A DNA stretch of 21,572 nucleotides from a virus, in IMG/VR virus record IMGVR_UViG_3300010354_000801, positions 1 through 21,572 of that record; one strand, given 5' to 3'. A program made the position numbers and the translations under genes. The notes below the pieces were generated by a model. It ran no database searches and was not told the origin of the DNA. It was given only the letters and a program-made list of their open reading frames with translations. Of the stretch, positions 1 through 11,700 are shown in pieces (position 1 is the first letter of the stretch; each line of letters begins with the position of its first letter).

Positions 1-87
1 AAAGAAGAAAACGTCAAGAAAATAGAAAATTTAACTTTTATAGAGGACCAAGATTATCTTAGAAAAGGTTTTTATATCGATTTTTGA
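1..87 (+). CDS. C-terminal end of an unidentified upstream protein (partial)
   Basis: The window opens inside a reading frame (phase 0 from base 1) that runs 28 codons to a TGA at 85-87. The visible residues are charged and hydrophilic, beginning KEENVKKIENLTF and ending RKGFYIDF. That is too little to assign a family. In T4-like phages of this type the gene before gp25 is often another baseplate gene, but I do not recognise this tail as gp5, gp53 or UvsY. The frame is supported by lying on the same strand as all other genes, by a codon choice like theirs, and by ending just before a short leader. It could still be a chance open frame. Confidence 0.5.
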   Translation, partial: KEENVKKIENLTFIEDQDYLRKGFYIDF

Positions 88-92
88 AAATA

Positions 93-110
93 ACGGGATA
101 GAAACCCCGT
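93..110 (+). other. Small hairpin after the upstream gene
   Basis: ACGGG (93-97) pairs with CCCGT (106-110) around an 8-base loop, 5 bases after the stop at 87. The stem is GC-rich compared with its surroundings. It is followed by an A-run rather than a T-run, so it does not look like a standard intrinsic terminator. It might be an RNA-processing or stability element, or chance. Confidence 0.4.
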
Positions 111-118
111 AAAAAGTT

Positions 119-135
119 CTGATATAACGTATCAG
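119..135 (+). promoter_or_regulatory. Perfect inverted repeat next to the Shine-Dalgarno of the 86-aa gene
   Basis: CTGATA (119-124) and TATCAG (130-135) are perfect inverted complements around a 5-base loop. The last bases of the right arm (134-135) overlap the AGGAG ribosome-binding site (134-138) of the gene starting at 145. A folded stem would partly hide that site, so a role in translational control is possible. It could also act as a protein-binding palindrome. Function is inferred from position only. Confidence 0.4.
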
Positions 136-138
136 GAG
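134..138 (+). promoter_or_regulatory. Ribosome-binding site of the 86-aa gene
   Basis: AGGAG lies 6 bases before the ATG at 145. It is the only near-consensus Shine-Dalgarno sequence before any start in the window, and it fixes the start of the 86-aa gene. Confidence 0.75.
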
Positions 139-144
139 CAAAAA

Positions 145-405
145 ATGACTAAACAAGTCGATAAAGATCAAAATTTCATGAAAAATGAGTGGGGAACTCA
201 GTATTTGTCTAGTGAATATGGTTGGGAATCCAAAGTTGACAAGCAAAAAATGCTTCGTGAGATTGCAAATGACGATTTGACGCCAAAAAAACACGATTTT
301 CATGTTCAAAATGAGATTCATTCACAATTTCGTAATGATGATGACTATGATGATTGGGAATATGGAACAGAACCACTATACGAATTGAAAAACCCGAATA
401 AATAA
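145..405 (+). CDS. Unrecognised small acidic protein, 86 aa
   Basis: I do not recognise a family. The protein is hydrophilic, with no signal peptide or membrane segment. The N-terminal half carries several aromatic residues (W16, Y20, Y25, W27). A strongly acidic aromatic stretch, DDDYDDWEYGTE, lies at about residues 65-76, and the end is lysine/asparagine rich. A strong Shine-Dalgarno (AGGAG at 134-138, 6-base spacing) supports the start. It lies directly before gp25 with a 19-base gap, so it may be co-expressed with the baseplate genes. It could be a minor tail component, an assembly factor or a regulator, and the sequence does not decide among these. Reality of the gene is likely given its RBS, spacing and strand; function is unknown. 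Confidence 0.75.
   Translation: MTKQVDKDQNFMKNEWGTQYLSSEYGWESKVDKQKMLREIANDDLTPKKHDFHVQNEIHSQFRNDDDYDDWEYGTEPLYELKNPNK
397..404 (+). promoter_or_regulatory. Possible T4-type late promoter before gp25
   Basis: AATAAATA differs at one position from the T4 late-promoter consensus TATAAATA, and it fits the NATAAATA form described for T4-like cyanophages. It overlaps the stop codon of the 86-aa gene and lies 20 bases before the gp25 ATG. That would give a very short leader. In such AT-rich DNA the motif can arise by chance, so confidence is moderate. Confidence 0.45.
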
Positions 406-424
406 TATAGATTTCATAAAATTT

Positions 425-826
425 ATGCCTCTAGAGCGGGTAAGTAAAGCATTTAAAGACATAAGTATGTCATTTCAAGTTAATCCAATTAACTATGATA
501 TTATTGGATTAAAAAATGAAAATGCTATTGCCCGTTCTGTTCGTAATTTAGTTCTTACTTCTCCCGGAGAGAGATTTTTTAATCAAAATTTGGGTTCTAA
601 AGTAAGTCGCTCTCTTTTTGAAAATATTGATGATATTTCTGCTTCTGTTATTAAAGATGAAATAGAAAATACTATTAGAAATTATGAACCAAGAGTTGAT
701 TTGATTGATGTCATCATTGATCCAGATTATGATAACAATAATTTTAATGTTACCATAAATTATTTTATAGTAGGAATTGATGCACTTCCTCAACAATTAT
801 CATTTGCACTACAGCCAACACGATAA
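425..826 (+). CDS. 25: Baseplate wedge subunit gp25 (GPW/gp25 family)
   Basis: This is a 133-aa homologue of T4 gp25, the small conserved wedge protein shared by contractile injection systems. In T4 it sits at the inner end of the wedge, where it helps start sheath assembly. The family's EPR motif is present at about residues 88-90 (NYEPRVDL). It is preceded by the typical block NENAIARSVRNLVLTSPGER (residues 31-50) and followed by beta strands that end in a short FALQPTR tail. The length matches the family (T4 gp25 is 132 aa). The start MPLERVSKAFKDIS agrees with my memory of marine T4-like gp25 proteins, although no Shine-Dalgarno precedes it. The stop TAA shares its last base with the gp6 ATG (TAATG), which suggests translational coupling. 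The family name 'lysozyme' sometimes attached to it is misleading; its role is structural. Confidence 0.95.
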   Translation: MPLERVSKAFKDISMSFQVNPINYDIIGLKNENAIARSVRNLVLTSPGERFFNQNLGSKVSRSLFENIDDISASVIKDEIENTIRNYEPRVDLIDVIIDPDYDNNNFNVTINYFIVGIDALPQQLSFALQPTR

Positions 827-2742
827 TGGCATTAGTTAATTTTACCAACTTAGATTTCGATCAAATTAAGACTTCGATAAAGGATTACCTCAGATCGAAT
901 TCGAATTTTACTGATTATGATTTTGAAGGTTCCAATCTTTCAACAATAATTGATGTTTTAGCATATAATACATACATTTCCTCATATAATGCTAATATGA
1001 TTAGCAATGAGGTATTCATTGATAGTGCAACTTTAAGAGAAAACGTAGTATCTCTTGCTAGAAATGTTGGATATATTCCAAGATCAAGAACATCTGCAAG
1101 AGCAACCATTTCTTTTTTTGTAGATACTACAGGTTTTCAATCCAATCCGCTTACATTAACTCTTAAAAAAGGACTAGTCTGTACATCATCGAATACCTTT
1201 GGATCTGAAAGTTATACTTTTGCAATTCCAAGTGATGTAACAGTTCCTGTCGTAAATAATATTGCTTTTTTTGAAAATGTTGTCATATATGAAGGAACAT
1301 TTTTAACCACAAATTTTATTGTTCAGTCAGAGAATCCTGCTCCACCACAAAGATATATTCTCGAAAATCCCAATATTGATACTTCAACGATCTCAATATC
1401 AATAAAGGATACTCAATCTAGCACTTCTTCAAGAAAGTTTATTCTTTCTAATAGTTTGTTTAATGTTACTTCATTGTCAAGAGTTTTCTTTTTACAAGAA
1501 GTCGAAGATCAAAGATATGAATTAATTTTTGGTGACGGAATATTTGGCGAAAAACTTCAATCTTTAAATTATATTGATGTTTCATACATCGCCACTAATG
1601 GAGAAAATGGTAACGGAATTTCTTCGTTTAATTTTAATGGGAGAATCGTAGACAATAATAATAATTTAGTAACGACTGGTATTTCACTGATAACTACAAA
1701 TGTTACGTCTCAAGGTGGAAAAGAAATTGAATCTATAGATTCAATAAAAAAATATGCTACATCATTCTATTCAACACAAAATAGAGCGGTCACATCTTCT
1801 GATTATGTTACATTAATTCCAAAAATATATCCAGAGGCGCAATCAGTATCCGTATACGGTGGAGAAGAATTAAATCCACCACAGTATGGAAAAGTTTTTA
1901 TTAGCATTAAACCATTTTTTGGCCCATTTGTTCCAAATTCTATAAAAGATAATTTAAAAACTGAATTGAGAAAATATGCTGTTGCTGGAATTATACCAGA
2001 AATTATAGACTTAAAATATTTGTACGTGGAAGCAGATATAACTGCATACTATAATTCAAATCTTGCACCAGACTCAGAATTCGTAAGAACATTAATATCA
2101 AATAATATAAATTCATATGCTAATTCCACTGAATTAAATAAAAATGGAGCTAGATTTAAATATAGTAAATTTCAAAAAATTGTCGATGATAGTCATGAAT
2201 CTGTTACATCTAATATTACAAAAATTCAAATTAGAAGAGATTTAAGGGCTGCTTTAAATCAATTTGCTAAATATGAAATTTGTTATGGAAATGCTTTTCA
2301 TATTAAAACTATGGAAGGTTATAACATCAAATCATCTGGATTTAATGTTAGTGGAATTACAGAAACAGTATATTTGGGAGATCAACCAAATATAGATAAA
2401 AAAACTGGAACTTTATTTTTATTTTCAAATCCAGATTTTCAAAATCCAATAATTAAAAAAAGTAATATAGGTACGATTGACTATGAAAAAGGTGAAATTT
2501 TATTAAATCCTATCAATATAATTTCAACTTCTAAATCTATTGGGGGAGAATCAATTATTGAAATTTCAGTAATTCCAGTTTCAAATGATGTTATTGGAAA
2601 ACAGGATCTTTATTTGCAACTAGATATAAATAAGGTTGTTTTAAATATGAAAACTGATGATATTTCTTCAGGAGCTGATGTTTCCGCTTCTTTATATGAT
2701 GTTACCTCAAGTTACACAAATGGACTTCGCATAAGACAATAA
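826..2742 (+). CDS. 6: Baseplate wedge subunit gp6 (baseplate J-like)
   Basis: This 638-aa protein is close in length to T4 gp6 (660 aa). In T4, two gp6 copies join one gp7 to form the wedge core bundle, and gp6 dimers link wedges into the ring around the hub. The N-terminal helical region has the family pattern: an FEGSN-LSTIIDVLAYNTY block (about residues 33-50), then NEVFIDSATLRENVVSLARN (61-80) and GYIPRSRTSARA. A J-like segment with KVFISIKP near residue 355 and a YAVAGIIPEIIDLKYLYVEA block follows. The C-terminal part (about 470-638) is beta-rich with GDQPNIDKKTGTLFLF near 530. The start overlaps the gp25 stop by one base, and the gap to the next gene is 4 bases, so the three genes are very probably read from one message. 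No frame disruption is seen. Confidence 0.93.
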   Translation: MALVNFTNLDFDQIKTSIKDYLRSNSNFTDYDFEGSNLSTIIDVLAYNTYISSYNANMISNEVFIDSATLRENVVSLARNVGYIPRSRTSARATISFFVDTTGFQSNPLTLTLKKGLVCTSSNTFGSESYTFAIPSDVTVPVVNNIAFFENVVIYEGTFLTTNFIVQSENPAPPQRYILENPNIDTSTISISIKDTQSSTSSRKFILSNSLFNVTSLSRVFFLQEVEDQRYELIFGDGIFGEKLQSLNYIDVSYIATNGENGNGISSFNFNGRIVDNNNNLVTTGISLITTNVTSQGGKEIESIDSIKKYATSFYSTQNRAVTSSDYVTLIPKIYPEAQSVSVYGGEELNPPQYGKVFISIKPFFGPFVPNSIKDNLKTELRKYAVAGIIPEIIDLKYLYVEADITAYYNSNLAPDSEFVRTLISNNINSYANSTELNKNGARFKYSKFQKIVDDSHESVTSNITKIQIRRDLRAALNQFAKYEICYGNAFHIKTMEGYNIKSSGFNVSGITETVYLGDQPNIDKKTGTLFLFSNPDFQNPIIKKSNIGTIDYEKGEILLNPINIISTSKSIGGESIIEISVIPVSNDVIGKQDLYLQLDINKVVLNMKTDDISSGADVSASLYDVTSSYTNGLRIRQ

Positions 2743-2746
2743 AGAC

Positions 2747-5700
2747 ATGGTAGATACTAAAGTTAAAATTAGTTCAATAATTGAAAATCAACTTCCTGGT
2801 TTTGTTAGAGAAGAATTTCCTCTTGTAAAGGAATTTTTATCTCAGTATTATACATCTTTAGAATCTAAAAGTGGCACATTAGATATTATACAAAATATTG
2901 ATCAGTATATAAAATTAGATCAATTAACTAATATTACAGAATCTACTATTTTAACATCTGATGTCAATTTTAGTGATAGCACTATTAGTGCTTATTCTAC
3001 ATCAGGATTTCCAGAATCTTATGGATTATTACAAATTGGATCAGAGGTTATTACTTATACAGGAAAAGAACAAAATTTAATTTCTAGATCTTGTCAAATT
3101 TCCATAGGATCTACAATTGCATATGTTTCTGGAATTGGAGAAGAATATCAAAATAGACCCTTTAATATTGATAACGTAAAAATAGTTCCAACCATAGTCT
3201 CGGTATATCCTACTTTTGTTATTCTTTCAGAAACTCCAATAAAGAGTAATGATCCTCTAGATGGATATTCTGAAGATGATACCTATAAATTTACAATAGA
3301 CAACCCACAATTTACTGGTTGTATTAGAGGATTTAGTGGAGTTACTTCTTATCAGAATCCAAATAAACCAGATTGTTTATTATTTTCAAAAACAACATCT
3401 GAAGAGCACTTAAGTGGTTCTTTAGTATCTAATTTAAGTATACTTTTTCTCAAAGAATTTTATAAAAAAGTTAAAAAACAATTTGTCCCCGGATTTGAAG
3501 ATAGAAGTTTTTACTCAGACTTAAACGAAAATTTATTTATCAAGCAATCCAAAGATTTTTATTCGTCAAAAGGGACGGATCAATCATTTGAGATTCTTTT
3601 CAGATCTTTATATGGCGAAGATGTTGAAGTTATTAAACCCAGTGACTATCTTTTTATTCCATCAAATGCACAATATCGCATTACAAAAGATTTAGTAGTC
3701 AAATCTCTTGAAGGCAATCCTCTGGATTTAAATAATAGAACATTATATCAGGACGAAGATAATAATTTCCCAAAAGCATATGCTTCAATCAATAATGTTG
3801 AAAAAATTATAAGAAATTCTGAAGTTTATCATGTAATTAGTTTGGACTATGATTACAATAAAGATATTAACGTAGAAGGTTCCGTATTTGGAAATTTTTC
3901 AATTCACCCCCAAACAAAATTAATTACTCCAGTTTCTATTGGAGAAACGGTTATTGATGTCGATTCTACGGTAGGATTTCCAAATTCAGGTACAATAATT
4001 GCAGATATTGATAATGGAAGTTCCGTCACTATCAATTATTCATCAAAATCTTACACGCAGTTTTATGGATGTTCAGGAATTGATCAAGAATTGGAGTCTG
4101 GGCAAAATTTAAGAATTGATTCATATGCATATGGATACTCTGGATTTGGAACCGAAAATAAAATTAAAGTCAGAGTCACTGGCGTTCTTTCTGATCTTGA
4201 AATTGATCCAAACACAAAATTTTATAAAGAAAATGGAAAAATAGAAATACAAACTTTAGGAAAATATTTTGACGAAGTTAAAGCAAATAATTGGATATTC
4301 AATGTTGCCACATCTTATAATATTGATACAATAACACTTATTGATAATTTAAATTATTCATATAGAGTATCAACGATTGATGATAATAATTTTGTTACTG
4401 GAAATAAAGTAAAATTATTTTTTACAGATGGAGTAGAAATAATTTCTTATATTTCTGAAATTTTAAATAAAAACACATTTGTAATTAATGGACAAGGAGA
4501 ATTAAATATTTCCAAAAAAAATAAAATTCAAAAGTTAATTGAAAAAGCAAATTTATTAAATTTTCCAGAGTCTAGTAAATATAGTACAGATGTTCAAAAT
4601 ATCTATCAAGATAAAGATGGAGTATTCTATGTTACGTCATCGTCTTTACCTAGTTATTTAAATCAGCAATTAACGGTTAAAAATAATATTTCAACTATCT
4701 CTGGGACTTTTACTCCAGATAATTATTCTAATTTAGATGAAGGAACCACTATTGATATAGGTGAGCATGGATTTTACACAGGAGATGTTGTATATTATAC
4801 CCCTCAATCAGAAACAAATACTTTAGGAATTGATGAAGGGATATATTACGTAAAAAGAATTAATAATTATTCTATAAAACTGTCAAGAAGTAAAAATAAT
4901 CTTTATAATCAAAAATACCTATCATTTAGTACCACTGTATCAGACAATAAAATTGTTTTAAATGATTTATCTAATCAATTATTAAATACTCAAAAATTGG
5001 TTAGAAATATTTCTTTACCGAAAAATTCAGAAAATTCGCAAATTACTTCTCCTGGTCCAACTGGTATTTTAGTTAATGGTGTTGAAATTTTAAATTATAA
5101 ATCTAAAGATAATATTTTTTACGGTAAACTAGAAAAAATTAACGTACTATCTTTTGGGTCAAATTATGACGTCATAAACCCACCAATTCTTTCAATTTCA
5201 GATTCTGTTGGATTTGGAGCGACTGGATATTGTGAAGTTGAAGGACAATTTGAAGAGATTCGTTTAATTGATGGTGGATTTGATTATATCACAGAACCAG
5301 TTGTCACAATAACTGGAGGGAATGGTTTCGGTGCCAAAGCAAAAGCACAACTTTTTGAGTTCGAACACCACGTTTCTTTTAGTGCCTCTGGACAAGTAGA
5401 TTTACCAACTAGTAAAATAGGTTTCTCTACATATCATAAATTTAGAGATGGTGAGAAAATAATATACAAACCAGATGGACAGCAAGTAATAGGTGGATTG
5501 TCTACAGACTCTGTTTATTATACATCTGTTCAAGATTCTTTAAATATAAAATTACATCAAAATTATAATGATGCAATTTCTGGAATTAATACAATAAATT
5601 TAACCTCTTACGGAGTAGGATCACAAAGAATTTTATCTTTTAATTTAAAGAAAAAGATTTCTTCTATTATTATTCAAGATAATGGATCTGGATATAGAAA

Positions 5701-8700
5701 TAGAAAAATTTCGGTAACATCAGCAGGGATAAATACATTTTCAAATACTATTATTGCAAAAAATCATAGATATAAAACTGGAGATATTATTAATTATTCC
5801 ACTACAGGCACGGTGGCGAGTGGACTATCGACTGAAAAATCATATTATGTGACATTTGTTGATGAAGATTCTTTTAAATTATCTACAGTTGGGAGTTCAA
5901 CTACTATTGGTATTGGTTCTGCTGTAGTTGGAATTTCCACACTTTCAGATTTTTATTTAAAAACAAAACAGTACATAAATCTTACCTCTACTGGTACGGG
6001 ATATCATATTTTCAATCATCTTCCAATTAAAGTGACCGTGGATGGTGTAATTGGAATTTCTACAGGAACAAATCAAAACTTTAATGCTATTTTACAACCA
6101 ATAGTTAGGGGTGAAATTAAATCCATATATTTAGAAGATAATGGAGTTGGATATGGGTCATCTGAAATTATTAATTTCAATAGGCAACCATCAATTAATC
6201 TTCAGAGTGGAGAAGGTGCTGAAGTATTGCCAGTTATTTCAAACGGAAAAATAGTCGAAGTTTTAGTTATTAAATCCGGATCTGGATATAATTCTCCACC
6301 TTCATTTATAATTTCTGGTCCTGGATCTAATGCAGTTTTAACACCAGTTATTTCTAATGGTTCTTTAACTCAGGTAAAAGTAATTTATGGTGGGATTGGT
6401 TATGAAACAAAGAAAACTTCCATTAAAGTTATTTCTGCAGGTTCTGGTGCTCAATTTAAATGTGATATAAGTAAGTGGACAATTAATTTAGTTGAAAGAA
6501 ATATTAATTCAAATCAAATTACTGATGATGATGGATTTATTAATAAAGGTGTTAATTCTGATTATGGATTACAGTACACACATCTTTATGCGCCAAGAAA
6601 ATTAAGACAAATTGTTCTTTCTAAAAAAACAATAAATGGTCAAGATAAATATTCCCCGGATTTAATTATTGATTCCAATAAAGAGACCCTATCAAATGGA
6701 CATTCCCCTATTATAGGATGGGCATATGATGGTAATCCAATTTATGGTCCATATGGATATGAATCCACTAATGGAGGTAAAATAAAATTATTAGAAACCG
6801 GATATTCTAGGATCTTAAAGAAAAATAGACCACCAATTTCCATTTTCCCTCTTGGGTTTTTTGTAGAAGACTATGAATATCAGGGAAGTGGAGATCTTGA
6901 TGAACATAATGGAAGATTTTGCATAACACCAGATTTTCCAAATGGAATTTATGCGTATTTTGCTTCTATTGATTCTACAGTAAACAACGATATAAATTCA
7001 AAATTTTATAATTTTAGAAAACCAATTTTTCCTTATTTCATTGGGGATAAATTTAAATCAAAACTTAACGATTATAATATATTACCATCTTCAAATCAAG
7101 ATGTTATTGATTTAAATGAAACAACATTCTTAAGAAATACCACCCCATATAATTTAACTAATAAAAATAGTGGTTATGATTTTATTCTCAATCCAAATAA
7201 GATAAAAAAACAAAATTCTTTAATTAAAAAAGTTAAATCTGGAAATGTTAATTACATAGGAATTAAAACTGGAGGATTTGATTATCAAGTTCGTGACAGA
7301 GTTGTTTTTGACAATAAAAATTCAGGAGGACAAGGAGTATCTGCTGAAGTAGGATTAGTAAAAGGTAAAAAAGTAACAGAAGTTAGTTGCGAAAGTATAT
7401 CGATTGACAATGTTGAATTTTTCCCATCATCTAGCGGAAATTCTTATATTGGATTTGCGAGTTCTCCGCATAATTTACAAAATTTAGATACAATTACCAT
7501 AGTAGGTCTTAATACTTTTGCATCTAATTTGGGCGGAATTCATAATAACATTGGAGTAAAATCAGAAACGTTTATTCTCCTCACAAATATTGGTACACCA
7601 GCAGCAACTGGAATTGTTACTTATTTTAATATAGTCGGTAGATTGACATATGATGCAATTAGAGAAAATGATATATTGCAAATTGACTCCGAAAAAGTTA
7701 AAGTGTTAAATGTTGATTCACAATCTTCTAGAATAAGAGTAATAAGGGAGCAGGGAGATACCGTTGGATCATCGCATACTGCTTCATCTATTATTTACAG
7801 TAATCCTAGAAAATTTTATTTTGAATCTAAAGTAAGTTCCGACCAACTTCAATATAATCTTAATAATCAATTTTATTTTGATCCACAGGAGTCTGTTGGT
7901 ATTGGAACATCATTTGGAGTTGGTATTGGGGTAACATTAGTATTTTCAAATCCAGGGTCTGGAATAACTTCATTTTTCATACCAACAAAATCAATATATT
8001 TACCAAATCATAATTTATTGACCGGAGATGAGTTAATATATTCTTCAAATGGTGGAACTCCAATAACAGTATCTACAGGATCCTCTATATTTCAACTTAT
8101 TGATAACCAAACTGTATATGCATCTAAAATTAATGACAACTTAATTGGAATTTCTACTTATAAAGTTGGTCTTGGTTCTACTGGATCTTTTGTTGGTATT
8201 GATAGTTCCATTACCACAAATACTTTATATTTTACTAATGCTGGATATGGGAAAATTCACAGTTTTACTACAAAATATAGTAATGTAATTACTGGCCAAG
8301 TCAATAAAAATTTGGTTACTGTTTCTACAGCATCATCTCATGGAATAAATGTCGGAGATTCTGTTTTAATGTCATGTTTATCTGGAATTTCCACAACCTA
8401 TACTATTAAATATAGTGATTATCATAGAAGATTGGTTGTAAATTCAAAGTATTTTTCTTCTGGAGATGTTGATACTTCAAATGATACTATCAATATACAA
8501 CAACATGGTTTTACCACTGGTCAAAAAATTATTCACACTGCAACAACTGCATCTGGAGGACTAAAAGACAATGAAATTTACTTTATTGTAAAAATTGACA
8601 ATGATAAATTTAAGTTATCCGAAACATATTATAATGCGCTTTTGAATAAACCAGTATGCATAGACATAACTAGTTCCTCATCAGGAAGTATATCACTAAT

Positions 8701-11700
8701 AAATCCGGGAATTACTTTGTTTGCAAATCAGAGTATTGTTTTTGATTTGTCGGATAAATCTTTGTCTTATAATAGAAATTCTACAGATTATTCTGCTTTT
8801 GACTTCAATTTTTACATAGATTCTTCGTTTAAGGAAATTTTTAATTCTAAAATTGATACTAATACATTTCATGTAACCCGAGTTGGAAGAGTTGGTGTAG
8901 ATACTAATGCTAGTGTTACCATCAGATTAAGTGATTCCACACCAAGAATATTGTATTATAAGTTAGATCCTGTAGATTATGATAAAAATGATCAAGTAAA
9001 ATTAGAAATCATTTCTGATTCGGAAAATATTTCTAATAATAATTTAATTATGATAAAAAATAGTTTTTATAGTGGAAATTATAGGGTATCTGGAATTAGT
9101 ACTTATACTTTTTCCTATAATCTGGCATCAAAACCAGAAAAAATATTATACAATTCCTCGGAATCAACATTATCATATAAAACAAATTCATTAACTGCTT
9201 TTGGTGAAATTGCAGACATTAATGTTAATTATCCCGGTAATGAATACAAAAATTTACCAGGAATTACGACAATAACATCATTAAGTGGATATGGTGCAGT
9301 ATTAGAACCATTTAGTTCTAGTATTGGAAGCATTCTTTCGACAGAGATTCAAGATATTGGATTTGAATATTCTGCGGATAAAACACTACGTCCAACCGCA
9401 AAAATATCTCAAATTTTAAAATTATCTTCACTATATTCTTTTAGTAAAATAGGTATTTCTTCTTTAGGTAAAAATTATAATGTTCCACCAAACTTAATTG
9501 CATTCGACGGAATTACAAATAATGTTGTTAATGATGTTGATCTAAGATATAAACTCGGTGATAGAGAAGTTACTATCATTAAAAATACACAAGGAATTAA
9601 TAATGCTATTCCTAGGATCATTCCAACAAACAACTCAAATGGAATTCGTATTAGTTCTATTGAATTTAACAATTCCACTAAAGAAGTTACTGTAGGTTTG
9701 GCAGTAAGTTATAGTTCTATTTCCGAATATCCATTTTCTGAGGGAGATAAAGTTTTAATTGAAAATACGAGCGTTGGTATACAAACTGATTCAAAAGGAT
9801 ACAATTCATCTGCGTATGGATATGCGTTATTTACACTAACTTCAGTAAATCCTGCTATTGGTGGGGCAAATGGAACAGTAACTTATAGTCTTGAAGATTA
9901 TTTGCAATCAGGAGAAAATCCAGGAACATTTTCTCCAGTATACTCTTCGGGAAGAATAACACCACAAAAATTCTTTCCAATATTTGATATAACATTGAAA
10001 AGAAATGAATTTTTCAATAATGAAGTAATATTCACTTCAAACTCCAGTGGAGTAGTTGATTCATGGGATTCATCTAGCCAAATATTAACTGTAACATCAT
10101 CTGAATTCTTTAAATCCAACGATATAATTGTTGGTTCTTCTTCAAATCATAAAGCAATTGTTGAATATGCCCTAGGATATGATGCATCTTATAATGTATC
10201 TAATTCATCTATTGTTAGAAAGGGATGGAAAAATGAGTCTGGATTTTTAAATAATAATTTCCAAAGACTTCACGACAGTGATTATTATCAATATTTTTCA
10301 TATGACATAAAATCAAAAATAGAATATGAAGATTGGAAAGATGTAGTAACAAGTTTAAATCATACTGCTGGATTTAAAAAGTTTTCCAATTTAATTATAG
10401 AATCAAATATTACATCTGGTATATCAACAGAACAAGATTTTGGAGATGCTACTTCTATTGTTGATTATACAAATGAAATTAAGTTGGATTGTTATAATGA
10501 TTATGATCTTGCATCAGAAAAAACAATTTTAATAGACTCTAATATTATTTCCGATGAGGTAATATTAAAATCAGTTACATTACAAGATTATTTTGAATCC
10601 GTTGGAAATAAAGTATTAACTATTGATGATATTAGTAGTCAGTTTAATGATAACCCAAGAACTACACCATATAGTGTATTGGATTCATTCAATCTATCTT
10701 CCGCAAGGTCTAAGAAATATATTGCATATATTGTAGATAGAAAATATACTAACGAAAGGCAGATTCTTATTGCAACTTTGATTCATAACGATATTTTTGG
10801 ATTTTTAAATCAATATGGTAGAGTTGAAACTGTAAAAGATTTAGGTTCTTTTGACTTCAATACTTATTTTTCTGAAGGAGAATTATTATTTTATCCAATA
10901 AAATATGAAACTAATGATTATCTTATAAACATTTTTTCGTATGATATGATGGAAAATGTCTCAGGTATTGGAACAATAGACTTGGGGGATAGTGTAAAAA
11001 TTTCTAGCAGTAGTACATTAATTCAATCTGGATTGGGAACTACAACGTTAGTTGGGATTGCTTCAACATATAGAGCATCTAAAATTTTAATTCAATATGC
11101 CGCAGAAGATAAATCATATTTTGAATATGATGAATTAACAGTTTTACATGATGGTTCTAATGTGGAATTATTGGAATATGGACAACTATCAACTGATGTA
11201 TTGGATTCGGTGGGAACAATAGGAATAGGTACATATAATGCTTACATCTCCGGTTCTCAAATAAATATTGATTTTACACCCAATAATGAACTCGAAGTTA
11301 ATTACTATGTCGATACAATTCAGGTTTCTATAGCAAATACCTCTTCTATTGGAATATCTACGTTTAGTCTAACCGCAGCAAACTTAGAATCTAAAATAAC
11401 TTTAATTTCATCAAGTTCATCTCCGGTATCAAATGTTATATGCGAATATTCCAATGAATATTCTGGTGCATATTATATTATAAGTATAGAAGATACTACA
11501 AATGATCAATATCAGGTATTAGAACTTGCTGTTGCAGATGATGGAGAAACTCCATTTTTATCTATTTTTGGAATTCTGCAAACTGGATCTAATATTGGTG
11601 ATTTCGATGTCACAATTTCAGGAGGAAAAACTCAACTCACATTTACTCCAATACCAGATGTAGATGTGCAAGTGAGAGTTTTCCAAAATTCTCTAAAATT

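Noticed and set aside
93-110. Hairpin as an intrinsic terminator of the upstream gene
   Set aside because: It is followed by A-rich, not T-rich, sequence on the + strand, so I listed it only as a hairpin of unknown role.
31-321. Open frame of 96 codons on the - strand over the leader and the 86-aa gene
   Set aside because: Opposite to all other genes and rich in F/L/I as expected from the complement of AT-rich coding DNA. The + strand gene here has a proper ribosome-binding site.
425-826. gp25 as an active lysozyme
   Set aside because: The family label is historical. The protein is a wedge structural subunit and no muramidase active-site pattern is evident.
9475-10119. Two short - strand open frames in the giant gene
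   Set aside because: Both are embedded in a convincing + strand gene and show no family features.
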